Origin: Eublepharis macularius
Taxonomy: Eukaryota > Chordata > Lepidosauria > Squamata > Eublepharidae
Reading direction: 5' to 3'
NCBI RefSeq assembly: GCF_028583425.1
Contig: NC_072801.1
Location: 60,465,766 to 60,529,765, forward strand
Length of the DNA stretch: 64,000 bases
A program made the position numbers and the translations under genes. The notes beneath the pieces are model-generated. The model searched no databases. It saw nothing but the letters and a program-made list of their open reading frames with translations, and was not told the DNA's origin. Below, one piece after another: positions 1-10,700 of the stretch (positions are counted from its first letter, which is position 1; every line of letters starts with the position of its first letter).

Positions 1-677
1 CCGTAACTTAAATCCAGCCTTCCTGTGATGCTCCCATCCTCCCTTCCTAAATTTCCATTTTGGCTGTGACGGGCTGTGTAGAAGTTAGTTCTTGAGGGAA
101 AATGTTCTCTGCGGCTTCTCATGTAATCTGTTTTTTTTTATTTTTGCCTCAGACCATTTGGATCTACCAGATTTTTTTTTTTGGTCATTACCCTCTTTAA
201 TTTTTTTAAAACAGATTCAAGACTTAAGTGGCTTTAGAGAGATGCCCAGCCTTTTAGGGCTGGGGTGCTTCCAAACCAGTGAAATGTTTCATAGTTGTCT
301 GGTTGCTGTTTCGATTGTGTGTGTGCAATAGAGATTTCACAAAGCCCTGAGTAATTCCTTTTCTCTCCATTATCAGCTGTGGGTTCTCTTTCACGCTTGA
401 TACACACTGAAGCTTCCCCCTCCATGCCATTCCCTCATAATGCTCAGGATTCTGTCCCCTCTGCTTTTATTTTAGGATTTTTTTTCAAGCGCATGGGTAA
501 TGTTGCATACAAATAATGCAATTTTTTTTAAAAAAAAAAAAATTAAGTATTTGCAATGACACCTCCAACCATCCCTTACCCCCATAAAGGCAGACTGAGC
601 TGTGGGTGAGTCTGTTCTTTTTTTTTTTTAGCCCACAAGCATGAATAGCTGAATAGGAATAATGCAATACTTTTGCA
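1..677. other. Unassigned intergenic sequence
   Basis: No gene or repeat family recognised. AT-rich with several short poly-T and poly-A runs (around 130, 172, 522 and 617). The short open frames here have no domain character. Confidence 0.5.
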
Positions 678-1111
678 CAGGGCTCATTTCGAGGGGGAAC
701 GCTCAGGAACGCAGTTCCGGCAGTTCCCCAAAGAGGTCACATGTCAGGTGGCCCTGTCCACCTGACTCTCAGCCATTTTGGGCCCGTTTCAGCCTGGATT
801 GGGGACGAAACAGCCTGGATTGGGCCTCTGATGGGTGGTGGATCACTCTCCTGCTCATCAGTGGTCCGATCTTGACCATTCTGGGCCCCTTTTCAGCCAT
901 TTTCAGCCCCCTTTTGCCATTTTGGGCCCAATTTCAGCCCTGAATGGCCAGGATTGGGTCCAAAACAGCCAGGATAAGTGATGCCGGGGGTGTGGCATAA
1001 GCAAATCAGCTATGCTAATGACACACTTCCAGCGATGGCAAAAGGTGTGGCATATGCTAATGAGTTATGCTAATGAGTTCCTCCAGCTCCTTTTCTACGA
1101 AATGACCCCTG
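678..1111 (+). mobile_element. Non-autonomous hAT-type DNA transposon, copy 1
   Basis: The element starts CAGGGCTCATTT and ends with the complement of CAGGGGTCATTTCG. It is flanked by an exact 8-bp duplication CTTTTGCA at 670-677 and 1112-1119. Eight-base duplications and CAGGG termini are typical of the hAT superfamily. It has no transposase frame, so it depends on an autonomous relative. The interior repeats CCATTTTGGGCC-like units. A second copy in the opposite orientation lies at 24952-25382. Confidence 0.85.
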
Positions 1112-1495
1112 CTTTTGCAACCTAAAAAAGAAAAAACAGCCCTCCCCTCTGTCTAAAAGGCAGGAGATTCCCTTGTTATATTAATTTCTGCAAGGGACTG
1201 TTTCCTTACAGTCACTTGAAAGAGTAACTGACTAGTACCTTTTGATACTCTATTTCTCCTTCAGATGCAAAAGATTGCTCATAACATGCCCAGGAAACAC
1301 TGGGCTTTTTTGAAAAGTGTCTGTGCATGGAAAGCACCCATCTCTCTTTTTATTGGAGAATTATTTAGATGGGGAAAGGTACGCTGTGGGGTCATTTCGT
1401 GCAGCCAGCCAGATGCTGCAAGCCCCCACCCTTGAAGGAACAGACTGTTAATGGTCAGTGCCCAAATGGAGGACAACGTCATGTGGAATGGAAAC
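1112..1495. other. Unassigned sequence between hAT MITE and LTR
   Basis: No coding potential or repeat family recognised. It ends with the 5-bp target duplication GAAAC (1491-1495) of the LTR that follows. Confidence 0.4.
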
Positions 1496-2430
1496 TGTTG
1501 TCAGAATTTTGTTAGTGGGTCGGAACCAGGCCTTTTTGGCCCATGTTAGAAATAAAGAACCAGCTACAGTTTGGGAAAAAGAAATCTTCCAAAAGCTCTG
1601 TCCCTGCAGAATAAAGTTGCCTTTCCTAGGAAGATCTCACCCTCTGTGACAGGGAATAGATGAGGCCATAAAAGTTGTTAATTGTTTGGGACCTTTTTGA
1701 GTCCTCTGGCCTTTTTCATATAAATCACCAAAAGAGCAAAGGTAAACAGCAAACAGCTTATCTCTGGGGAGAACAGGATATCCTATGACTAGTGTAGTGT
1801 GAACATTCCTTTGCAAATTACAAATGCATATCAAAGATGCAGTCTATCACAGAGGTAAAGGATGTGTAGACTTGTGTTTACACGAAAGACCCTCAACGGA
1901 ACTGTCTTTCAAGAACAAAGACAATGCGATTGATTAACATGTTAATGAGGCAAGTCTTTGATATTTCCCTATAAAAGAGGGATGGAACAAGAACTCGGTA
2001 CCCTTCACTTGCCAACACGCAAAGGCTAGTGCTAGCCTTTGCGGCTGTGCAATGGGGGGGGGGGTCCCAGAGCTCTGGAATGGGGGGAGGGTAAGTTTTC
2101 TGTAGTTATCTTATAATGTTGTTGTATTGTGCATGCTAACTTTTATTCTGTATCTATCTTTATAGTGCTTTGGTAGTCAGTAGGCTGGGCCCAAGTCTGG
2201 TGCCTTGCCCAACTGTTTTTTTTTAAATTATTATTATGTCTTTACAAATAAAGAACTTCCAGTCTCGCATAAGACCTTCTCACTGCTGACACATTATTCC
2301 CAGCAGAGACATCAGTTTAGTACTAGGGAAAGATCAAGTGAGGTTGCACTCTTTACATGCCTATGGTAAGAGGCAAACCCAAGCAGCTGGTGGACTAGTC
2401 CCCGGTTGCAGAGCAACAATTTCCACAACA
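1496..2430 (+). mobile_element. Solo LTR of an endogenous retrovirus or LTR element, copy 1
   Basis: A 935-bp LTR beginning TGTTGTCAG and ending CCACAACA, flanked by the 5-bp duplication GAAAC (1491-1495, 2431-2435). A TATAAAA-type box lies near 1969 and an AATAAA signal near 2247, in the right order for a promoter and a polyadenylation site. No internal region is present, so this is a solo LTR fossil left by recombination. A second solo LTR of the same family, minus strand, is at 26704-28544. The family within LTR elements cannot be named from the LTR alone. Confidence 0.75.
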
Positions 2431-2485
2431 GAAACGTGGAAAAAAAACCCCACCGGTCGGGTGGCTGAAACATGAAAAATCCTTG

Positions 2486-2697
2486 GGCCATTTCCAGACG
2501 GCTTACCTTCTGCCGCTCCATGCCGCAATGCCACAGCTCAAGCAGGGGCGAACATGAAATACCGCGTTTTCTCACGCGAGTTTTGCGCGATGTTGTGCAA
2601 AACTCGCATGAGAAAACGCGGTATTTCACGTTCGCCCCAGCACGAGCTGCGGCGTTGCGGCATGGAGCAGCCGAAGGTAAGCCGTCTGGAAACGGCT
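2486..2697. mobile_element. Palindromic MITE, family B (copy 1)
   Basis: An almost perfect 212-bp inverted repeat beginning GGCCATTTCCAGACGGC and ending with its complement, centred near 2592. It is flanked by TTG (2483-2485, 2698-2700), a 3-bp target duplication. Termini, duplication size and palindromic build match the elements at 26348-26650 and 40438-47459. No coding capacity. PIF/Harbinger-like mobilisation is an inference from the 3-bp duplication. Confidence 0.8.
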
Positions 2698-2869
2698 TTG
2701 GTGTTAAAGCAGCCCTACTTGGAATTTCAAAATTTAATTCATCAGTTACTCTGTGATTTTGCTAATCCTTTCTGCTGTGTGTTTCACTATAATAGCAGGG
2801 AGAGAAAAAGCAACTACATCAAGGTAAGTTGACTCTACCTCTCCACAAGGCATCTTATAAATAGCCCAG

Positions 2870-3265
2870 GAGTCTCTCTACACAAGACATCTGGCACGTG
2901 CCAGGTCTTAAAATAAAAAAATTCAAAGACAGAGCAGTGCGAGATCCCTGGGGAAGAGGAACTTTGCCATTTCGCCCAGAGGGGTGGGGGGAGATGATTG
3001 CAAATTTCCTCTTCCCCAGGGACCTTGCGCTGCTCTGTCTTTGAAAACTTCTATTTTTAAGACCTGGCAGATTCCACCCAGAGTGAGGGGCAGGGGGACT
3101 AAAGGCTTGCGGCCATAAATTACATTAGAAAATGTAATTTTGCTTGTATTTTCAACCTTCCTCTCTTCCTCTCCAAGTGACTCTTTTAAAACTACAGTTC
3201 CCAGGAAGCATTGCGTCACCCAACACTTGAAAAATACGTGCCAGATGTCTTGTGTAGAGAAACTC
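2870..3265. mobile_element. Palindromic MITE, family G (copy 1)
   Basis: Terminal inverted repeats GAGTCTCTCTACACAAG and its complement bound 396 bp. Sub-terminal arms are also complementary (2930-2975 against 3005-3050). Relatives lie at 20486-20655 and 30688-31080. No open frame of its own. Confidence 0.75.
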
Positions 3266-3895
3266 AAGTTTTGGTGGCGGAGGCAGAAAATTCAAACAGC
3301 AGCTATCAAAATGTAACAATAAACAATTGGCATTTTGCTTTGATATGATATGTGTTCATTATATTAAGAAACCTGAGGAGTGTTGGGGTCATATATACTT
3401 GCTGAACGGTGAGCTATGAGGAATTTTAGTCTCTGCTGTGTCGCTCCTCGAGAAGAATCTCAGTACTGGAAAAAACATTTATTGAGTATTTGACAAGATT
3501 ACTGGCCTATTGATCTTTCACTGGGATTTCTGATTTTTAGCATTGTAGTCTGGGCAGATCTATGTATGGTTCTCACAAACAAGGGAAAAGCTTTATTTGA
3601 AGGTTCAGGCAGCAGATTCTCATATAAGAGTAAGAGTACAGCTAGGACTACTGAGTCTGGGAAGGCGCATGCTTGGCAAGGGTGGGCCTAGGCTGGGCAG
3701 AGCTAGCGAGATTGAGGAGAGGAGCCCATTGGAGTAGATGGGTCATGTGCCCAGGAGCAGAGCTGAGGGCACAAAGGCCTGAGCCCTCAGAAAATACTCT
3801 GTTCATCGAATGTGTACAGCTATACCATGTACTTACAAATCCAACCAAACAATATATTTGAATTGTTTTCTAGATTTTTTTTCTGGACACATAAC
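3266..3895. other. Unassigned intergenic sequence
   Basis: About 630 bp with no recognised gene, repeat family or structure. Confidence 0.4.
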
Positions 3896-4650
3896 ATTGA
3901 TTGATTGATTATGGTCAATGACCATTAAGAAACATCAACAAAAGGTTACAACAATCCCAAGTTCCAGATATGGTGAATACCTCATAAAATTTAAAACCAT
4001 TAATATCGTTAATATCATACTAAAAAGGAGGGAACAATAGGTCTCTGTGTGATCTTGTTGTTCAGTGCGAGATTTTATCACATAGACACAAAAGCCTGGA
4101 GATAGTTGAGTTTTCTTCTGTTAAGAGTTTGATGGTTGTTGTGGGTTTTCCGGGCTGTATTGCCGTGGTCTTGGCATTCAGCATAAACTGTTGGTCTATT
4201 GAGAAGGGGAGAAATAATCTTGTCTCTCAGGGTCGCACTCGCACTACAAGTGACGAATGACACTTGCCTGGCAAGTGAACAGACTCGCGTGTATTCCTCC
4301 CTGGTCACTTGCCATTCACTTGCTCTCCACTTGATCGAGTGGAGTGCAAGTGAATGGCAAGTGAACAGGGAGGAATACACGTGAGTCTGTTCACTTGCCA
4401 GGCAAGTGTCATTCGTCGCTTGTAGTACAACCCGTAGTTCCTTATAAAAAGGGCAGCAAAAAAAGACATGTTCCAATGACTCCACTTCACTTATAGTGGA
4501 ATGGCAAAATCTTTCTGCATATGGAATCTTTTTATATCTCCCTTCCAGTACCATTGATGGCATAACCACACATATAGCCAAAATAAACACTCTTCTAACT
4601 GACTAAGATATTGGGCCATAGTCATACCTATCTGAACTTAATGGGAGCCA
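3896..4650 (-). mobile_element. LINE ORF2 C-terminal fragment interrupted by a MITE
   Basis: Minus-strand reading upstream of the MITE (about 4440-4590) gives IPYAERFCHSTISEVESLEH followed by VFFCCPFYKELR. This is the Cys/His-rich C-terminal block common to several non-LTR retrotransposon reverse transcriptases. The clade cannot be named securely. A TTGATTGATTA run near 3900 probably marks its 3' tail. A family E MITE at 4228-4434 splits it, so it is a dead fragment. Confidence 0.5.
4228..4434. mobile_element. Palindromic MITE, family E (copy 1)
   Basis: Inverted repeat with arms CTACAAGTGACGAATGACAC and its complement, inner motif GTGAACAGACTCGCGTGTAT, and a centre near 4332. The same family occurs at 19883-20016, 34790-35084 (self-nested) and 59061-59388. 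Confidence 0.75.
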
Positions 4651-7594
4651 TGAAGTTTGGTGATTTCATTAAATCTTGTTGACGCTCTATATCTCAAACC
4701 CTTTGCTTGATGATGATGAGGCATTTCACTTGATCACTATTTTGAGCCAAGAGGGTGCTGGGCAAGAGTCTCATTCTTCCTAAATTGCTCTCAATCATCC
4801 GTATTCACCTTGTCTGATAAAAATCTTGTAATATTAGTGTGGGGGAGAGATCTTTCTGATTTGAATTAACCTTAAGTCACTGAAAAGCAGATAGCAAGAA
4901 AATTCTAGCACATTTAATATTAAATGTGTAATCCCTTAATAAAACACTGCATTTGCATATGTTATGTATGGGGAAATTATAGTAGGCTCACCTGCTTGAA
5001 TTATATAGGAAGTATCTGTCTTTGCATTGGTGAGGGTCTAAAGAACGGTCAGGTGATTTTTTTTTTAATGATATCAAACAGATGAGAAAGTTTTTCAGTG
5101 AGGTGGGCCAATTACTGCCTGTCATATGCATTGATTGGGACTGGTATTTTGTTACAAGCACTACCACAATAAAATTCAAACATGGGACAGAATTGGCTTT
5201 TCAATTACATTTAATTTAGTAATTAAAATACAATATAAAGAGGTGTCCTGCGTCCAGAATTCCAGAATATCCAGAATATTTTATTATATATCTACAATTT
5301 TTAAAAATTTCACATGCTAAAGTATCCATTCCAGCTATGTCCCACCTTAATAAACAATTCTGATACTGATGGTATAATAATGCGCTCAACTATCTTCAGG
5401 GCGTCTAATCGATTCTGCAGCACAAATTGAAATGTTCCTTGATAATATTCATTAAAGTAATTTGTCTAGAAACGGTGCCAAAAATCTAGCCTATAACATG
5501 ATTTGCATATGTCAGAAACAAAGGCAACTGCCACCGATCCTGCAACCTTAAGTCAATGATGCAGCTCTAATAACACCTTGAGGATGCCAGCTGCCTCCAC
5601 AGGCCATGGGTTTATCCTAATGTTTTTGTGTGGTTATCCATTCATATCCATGGTTTTGTGAAGAAAGTAAGAGGGCTTTGCATGCAAGAATCAATTTTAT
5701 GCACCCATGGAAGTTAAAAGAGCAATTTCAGGGCCCCCAGCTACTCCGAAGCATCTTGCCGACACTGGTCCTCCCTGCTTCCTTCTCTAGCCACTGATGC
5801 ATAGACACAAGACTCAGGGCCTCTGTTTTGATTAGCTGGCTGCTTGATTTTCAGTGAGTGATGGTTCAGTATAGCATAAGTGACTCCATCATGATCTGTT
5901 CCAGCATCTTGTTCTAGGATCTGTAGAGGAGGAACAAAGAGACTCAGGGGTGCATTCTTATCATGACTTCCTTAAGAACAATAGAGGAAAATGAGGCTGT
6001 AGAAGAATTGTTAAGGAAAACGTCAGGTCAAGGGCAAGTGATATATATCTAGAAGTTTTTGGACTTCTCTCCTTGACCCAATTCAAAGTCTTGCAGTTCC
6101 CCAAAAGACATTGCCAAGAAGTATCATATATAACTGACATGACATGTGCCATCAGTAAAGGGTACAGGCTTAGAATAGTCCTTTGTGGTATTGTTACTAT
6201 TACATTAAACTATTTTCCACTTTAATTGCCAGTACTAAACAAATAGGATGTCTTTCAGTTTAATGTCTGAGGAAGATAGTAGGGTGGAGTGCTTACAGTA
6301 TTGGACTATGGAGACTTCCTCATGGAGGCAGGCTTGTGTGGTGTCTCCACTGCTGCTATGGCTGCTGATAACCATATGGAAACCGCATGAGACTGGATTC
6401 AATCTCCACTCTGCTGTGAAGGTCTCTGGGTGACTTTGGGCTAAGGTTGGCAGACATAGAAAGAGGCTGCCAACCCAGGGTGCAGGGTGGTAGAGGGGCT
6501 CTGGTGTGTGTGTGGGGGGGGGGGAGAAGCAGAAATGGTGCTACACAATGCTGCAATGTGACTTCTCTCCTTAAACCAGATGTGACATCACAGAACATCT
6601 GTTTTTTGACCAAAAATGATGTTGTGGGGTGTGTGGTGCCAGCTCTGCCCCTTTTTTTCTCCCATTGCCAAATTTACTGGCAACCTGCCCTGGCAGGTAA
6701 ATGGAAACCCTACCTTGGGCCACTCTAACCCCCATGTTCAAGAGTCAGGATATGAGGATAGTTATTTCTTTAAAACATTTTAATGTTGCCTTTCTACCCA
6801 GTTTAGGGTCCCCTAGGCAGCAAATGGTCAAAACATTGTAACAGATTTTTGGCCAAAGGTGTTTATTTATTTATATATATATATATTTGGAAACTCTCTT
6901 ACCATGTTCAGTGGTTGATTTCTTTCATTGATTGTGGAGCCTGTAGATCAGAGATACCTCATAAGATTTTTCATCCAACTGTTGTAAATTAAAATTGTAC
7001 CCCCAGCTCCCACAGTCCCCATATTCTGTATCTCTCAAGCACCTTGTCTGAATGGAATAATTTTAATATTGTCAAGTAGTATATAATCTGCATTAGAAAC
7101 ATGTTGCATCAAGGTAACCTGAATTCGACACTGTATTTTCTGTAAACTGCATACCTGAAGCTAATTTTCACGTATGTATTTACTACAGTTTTGCCTGTAG
7201 ATGTGGGAAGGAGCGAGATGCAAAAGAACTTAAACTCCACTCTCTGACCTGTGGAAATTCTGCTCAAGCTCAGTCATATCAACCATATTTCAGCAGATGT
7301 GTCTCAACCACATTCACCACAACCACTGACTTCTCTCCCGCACTACTTTCCAGCCGATCCCAATAAGGCACAATGTCTGCAGCCTTCACACTAGGCAGAC
7401 AAGACATCCTGCAGTCAAGGTGCCCCTCACAAGCCCATTTCCTAACTAATGAATCTTCCACTGCCAACTGCCCTGCTCCCCAAAGCCCAGAGAAATTCAG
7501 CTTGCACCTAAGAGCTCTTTTAAGCAAACACCTATCCCTGCGAAATGTACCATCTTGATCATGCATGCTCTAATCTCCGCCATTAGCAACCCAT
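4651..7594. other. Unassigned region downstream of receptor gene A
   Basis: Roughly 2.9 kb with no convincing exon. A diverged tRNA-SINE-like stretch may lie at about 6285-6440 (pattern of 'attggactatggagactt' followed by 'gggtgactttgggc'). A short TA run lies near 6876. If gene A splices to cytoplasmic exons, they would lie on the minus strand here or beyond the window edge. I found no clear (I/V)xYxxL tyrosine motif. A minus-strand open frame at 7279-7566 contains VPYWDRL, which misses the ITIM spacing. Confidence 0.4.
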
Positions 7595-7725
7595 TCAAAA
7601 AAACCACTTACACTTTCTCCTTTTTTTGCATAATATGAAGATAAGCAGCAGCAAGAAGAGGACCAGGAGAAGTCCCCCTGCAACACTTGCCCATATGATG
7701 GTCATGGTTGTTTTCTTAGACATGC
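7595..7725 (-). CDS. Gene A exon 6: uncharged transmembrane exon
   Basis: The acceptor is CTTACAG just before 7725. Phase 1 reading gives GMSKKTTMTIIWASVAGG, then a Leu-rich membrane span and the stop-transfer run CKKRRK. The frame reaches TGA at 7595-7597. A consensus donor GTAAGT (7611-7606) lies inside the last codons, so the exon may instead end at 7612 and continue into unseen cytoplasmic exons. Two degenerate copies lie on the plus strand at 29301 and 53459. Confidence 0.7.
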
Positions 7726-10700
7726 CTGTAAGTTCATAAAGATCTTCCATCAGAGCACAGCTAAAGTTGTCTTTCCACCCCAACCAGGGATGACCTATCC
7801 ATCTACCCTCTGCATAAGCACCTCTCATTGCCTTTGCCCTTGCTTCCCACCGACCCACCAATCCCTCCTTTTCAACATAGCACTTTCCCTCACACCAGGT
7901 TTCCCCCCACTTTTCCATAGGTACACTGATTCCCTGTGCTGTGGTTCCATAACAATGGTGACTCTGAACAAATGAAACATGAGGAAGGATCATTAAATTG
8001 GCCTTTCCAGGCTGACTGGCATGCTGCTTGAAAGGGGGGAGGCTGAGGAAACAATTAGTGGGAAAGGATCATACAATAGGCCCGGCCCCACCCATGTGGT
8101 CTCCTCATTCACACACAACCTATTTATTTTATTAATATTTTGCTTTTCTCCAGGATGTCAAGAGGGCTAGCTTCTGCCTACAATTCCCCAGTGTGGCACC
8201 TGCTCCATGTTCCAGGAAAGTGGGCAAGGCCCTCGCTCAGTGGGGCTTAGGGGCTGCATGAAGGGTTGCCAGCTCCAAGTTGGGAAATTCCTGGAGATCT
8301 TGGGGGTGAAACCTGGAGAATCTTGGAGAAAGTGGGGTTTGGGGAGGGAAAGGACCTTGGCATGGCATAATTCCATAGAGTCTATTCCCAAAAGTAGCCA
8401 TTTTCTCCAGGTGAACTGATCTCTGTGGCCTGGAGACCAGTTGTAATTCCAGGAGATCTCCAGCCACTACCTGGAGGCTGGCAATCCTAGCTGCATGTGT
8501 TTCCCACCTAGAAACATCTTGGCATTTCTCCCCTTTTAAAAATTCAATTCCCACATAAAAACACCTACTACCAGAGGAAGAGGTAAGCTTCAAGCCTTCC
8601 TGAGTTGCAGGCCTCATGCCAGGGATGGAAGTAAATACGACTCTTTCCATTTAAGGTAATTGCAAACGTGGCTCTCTGTGAGCCACAGAGTGAGTGCCAT
8701 AGCCTTATACTGAGTCACATTGTTCCTTCTAGCTCAACGTTGACTGTTGTCTAACACTGTCACTCCAAAGTTCAAGAGGGGTTGTTTACAGCCCCACCAA
8801 CTCAGATCCTTCATGGAAAGCTTGCGCTGAGCCGCTGAGCTGCAGCCCCTCCCTAGTTATCGTCACAAAGCTTAAAGCAGTGCTGCACGGTAACAGCTTT
8901 TCGGAATCTTTGTTTTCCCAACAGCATAGCTGCACACCCCCTTGAGGGTGCTTGGAGTGAGCATCCACAGTCCCAGAAGCTTCTGCCTCATGAACATGGA
9001 GGGGGGGGGAGGAAAAGGGGGAAATGCTTAACCAGGCTTCTTACCCCTCACAGTAACTTGTACGGGATCACTAGGCTCTGAAGAAACAAAGCGATTTCCT
9101 CTGTGGCAATACCGGCAAGTATAATTCCCTGCATCCTTCAGTTTCACTGCATTTAGAGGGAATGTTGCTGTGTCACCTTTTGGCTTCTTCACCTTTAATG
9201 CTTTGAGGTTCTGTGATCTGTGCAAGGAGAAAGTCAAGCCGATCTCGGGCCCTTTGCACTCAATGGTGACATTCATGCCAACATTATGCGGACCTTCAGG
9301 TCTCACTGTGATGGAGGGTTGGACCAAACTGGGATCTAGATTTAAGGAGGAAAAAAACAGTGAAGCATGGAATCACAAATTCACAATTCTTGATATATAA
9401 ACTATGGAGTGTGCTGATTCTCACAGCTTCAGTAGATTTATTTACTCCTCAGTAGATTGCTGTATGTACATCATCTCCAGGACTGGATGTTTTCTGCAAT
9501 AGTGTAGTGTAGGACAGTGCATAACAGAACTGGAATCCTGAGAGTCCTTGTTTTTTTATTTTGAAAGGCTGTTTCTAGACTTTAAGACTGCAAATATGGG
9601 ACTGAACCTGTGGACAACATGAAGTTATATCTGAGAAACCAAACAGAGGGTATAAAGGCTGAATCACATTTCCAGTGGTCCAGTGTCCTAATTTTCTCTA
9701 CACCCCTCCCCATTACTAACAGCTACAGAGCACATTATGCTTAGTAAACAAATATCTATCTATTTGTGTTGCCAAGTTCCACTTATATGAGTACAGAATT
9801 TGTAGATGCCATAGTGCAGTTTACTTTTCCAGGCTGCACAAAATCCTGGTTATTCCACTCTGGGTTATTCCACCATGGACAGATGGGTTACACTTTGCCC
9901 TCTAGTGGTCAAGTGGAAAAATTTTTAACTCATGGGTCCCCAACCTTTTCGAGCCTGTAGAACTCTAACACAGGATGGTCGGTGCAACCACAAAATAGCT
10001 ACTGAGGAAGGTGGCCCACAAAATGGCTACTGTGGGTGGCAGAGCCAATCGCGCACACATAATAGGAAGCTGAAGTGCAGGGAACAAGAGGAGTAAATTT
10101 TAAAAATATACTGGTAAAGAGAATAAATTAAATACTGTAGTGGGAACTGCTATTAAAACAATGTTATTTTAATTTACACAGCCAATTGTTTCCAGTGGTC
10201 AATCAGAAGACCTGCTGGGCAGGAGCCCCACCGGCCTTCCCACTTTCTAAAAACAGTTTACAGGCACAAGGAAAATTGTTAGAATGTAACCTGCAAGTAA
10301 GGATTGCCAGCACTCTGATGGGGACTTCCCCCACCCCAGCCCATGCCCCCTCCACCTCTCAGATGGGCAGCAGGGGACGAAATGACGGGAATTGAAGGTA
10401 CTTTCCAGCTGCAGGGTTCATTCTCTGGCAACTTAATGACATCACTGACAATACATTGATGTCACTTCCTGTATGCCTGGAAGTGATGTCCTCATGTTGC
10501 CAGGTGAAGCCATGGTATTTGGACAAAAACCCTACAGTTTTTGCCCAAATACCAGAGCAGTTCTGGCGGGATGAAAATATGATAGCATCACTTCCAGAAG
10601 TGACATCATTACATTGCCAGCAATATTATTACATCACCAGTGATCGCGGCCTGCATCACTGTCCTGTTCTTTGTCCCCTAAGTCCTGTCCTTTGGCCCCC

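Noticed and set aside
4199-4384. Short frames with repeated LASEQTRVYSSL-type peptide
   Set aside because: They are translations of the palindromic family E MITE. The same peptides occur on both strands and at 59082-59437.
7279-7566. Minus-strand frame with VPYWDRL considered as a gene A cytoplasmic tail exon with an ITIM
   Set aside because: The spacing does not fit (I/V/L/S)xYxx(I/V/L), there is no convincing acceptor in the required phase, and it has no counterpart in the right arm.
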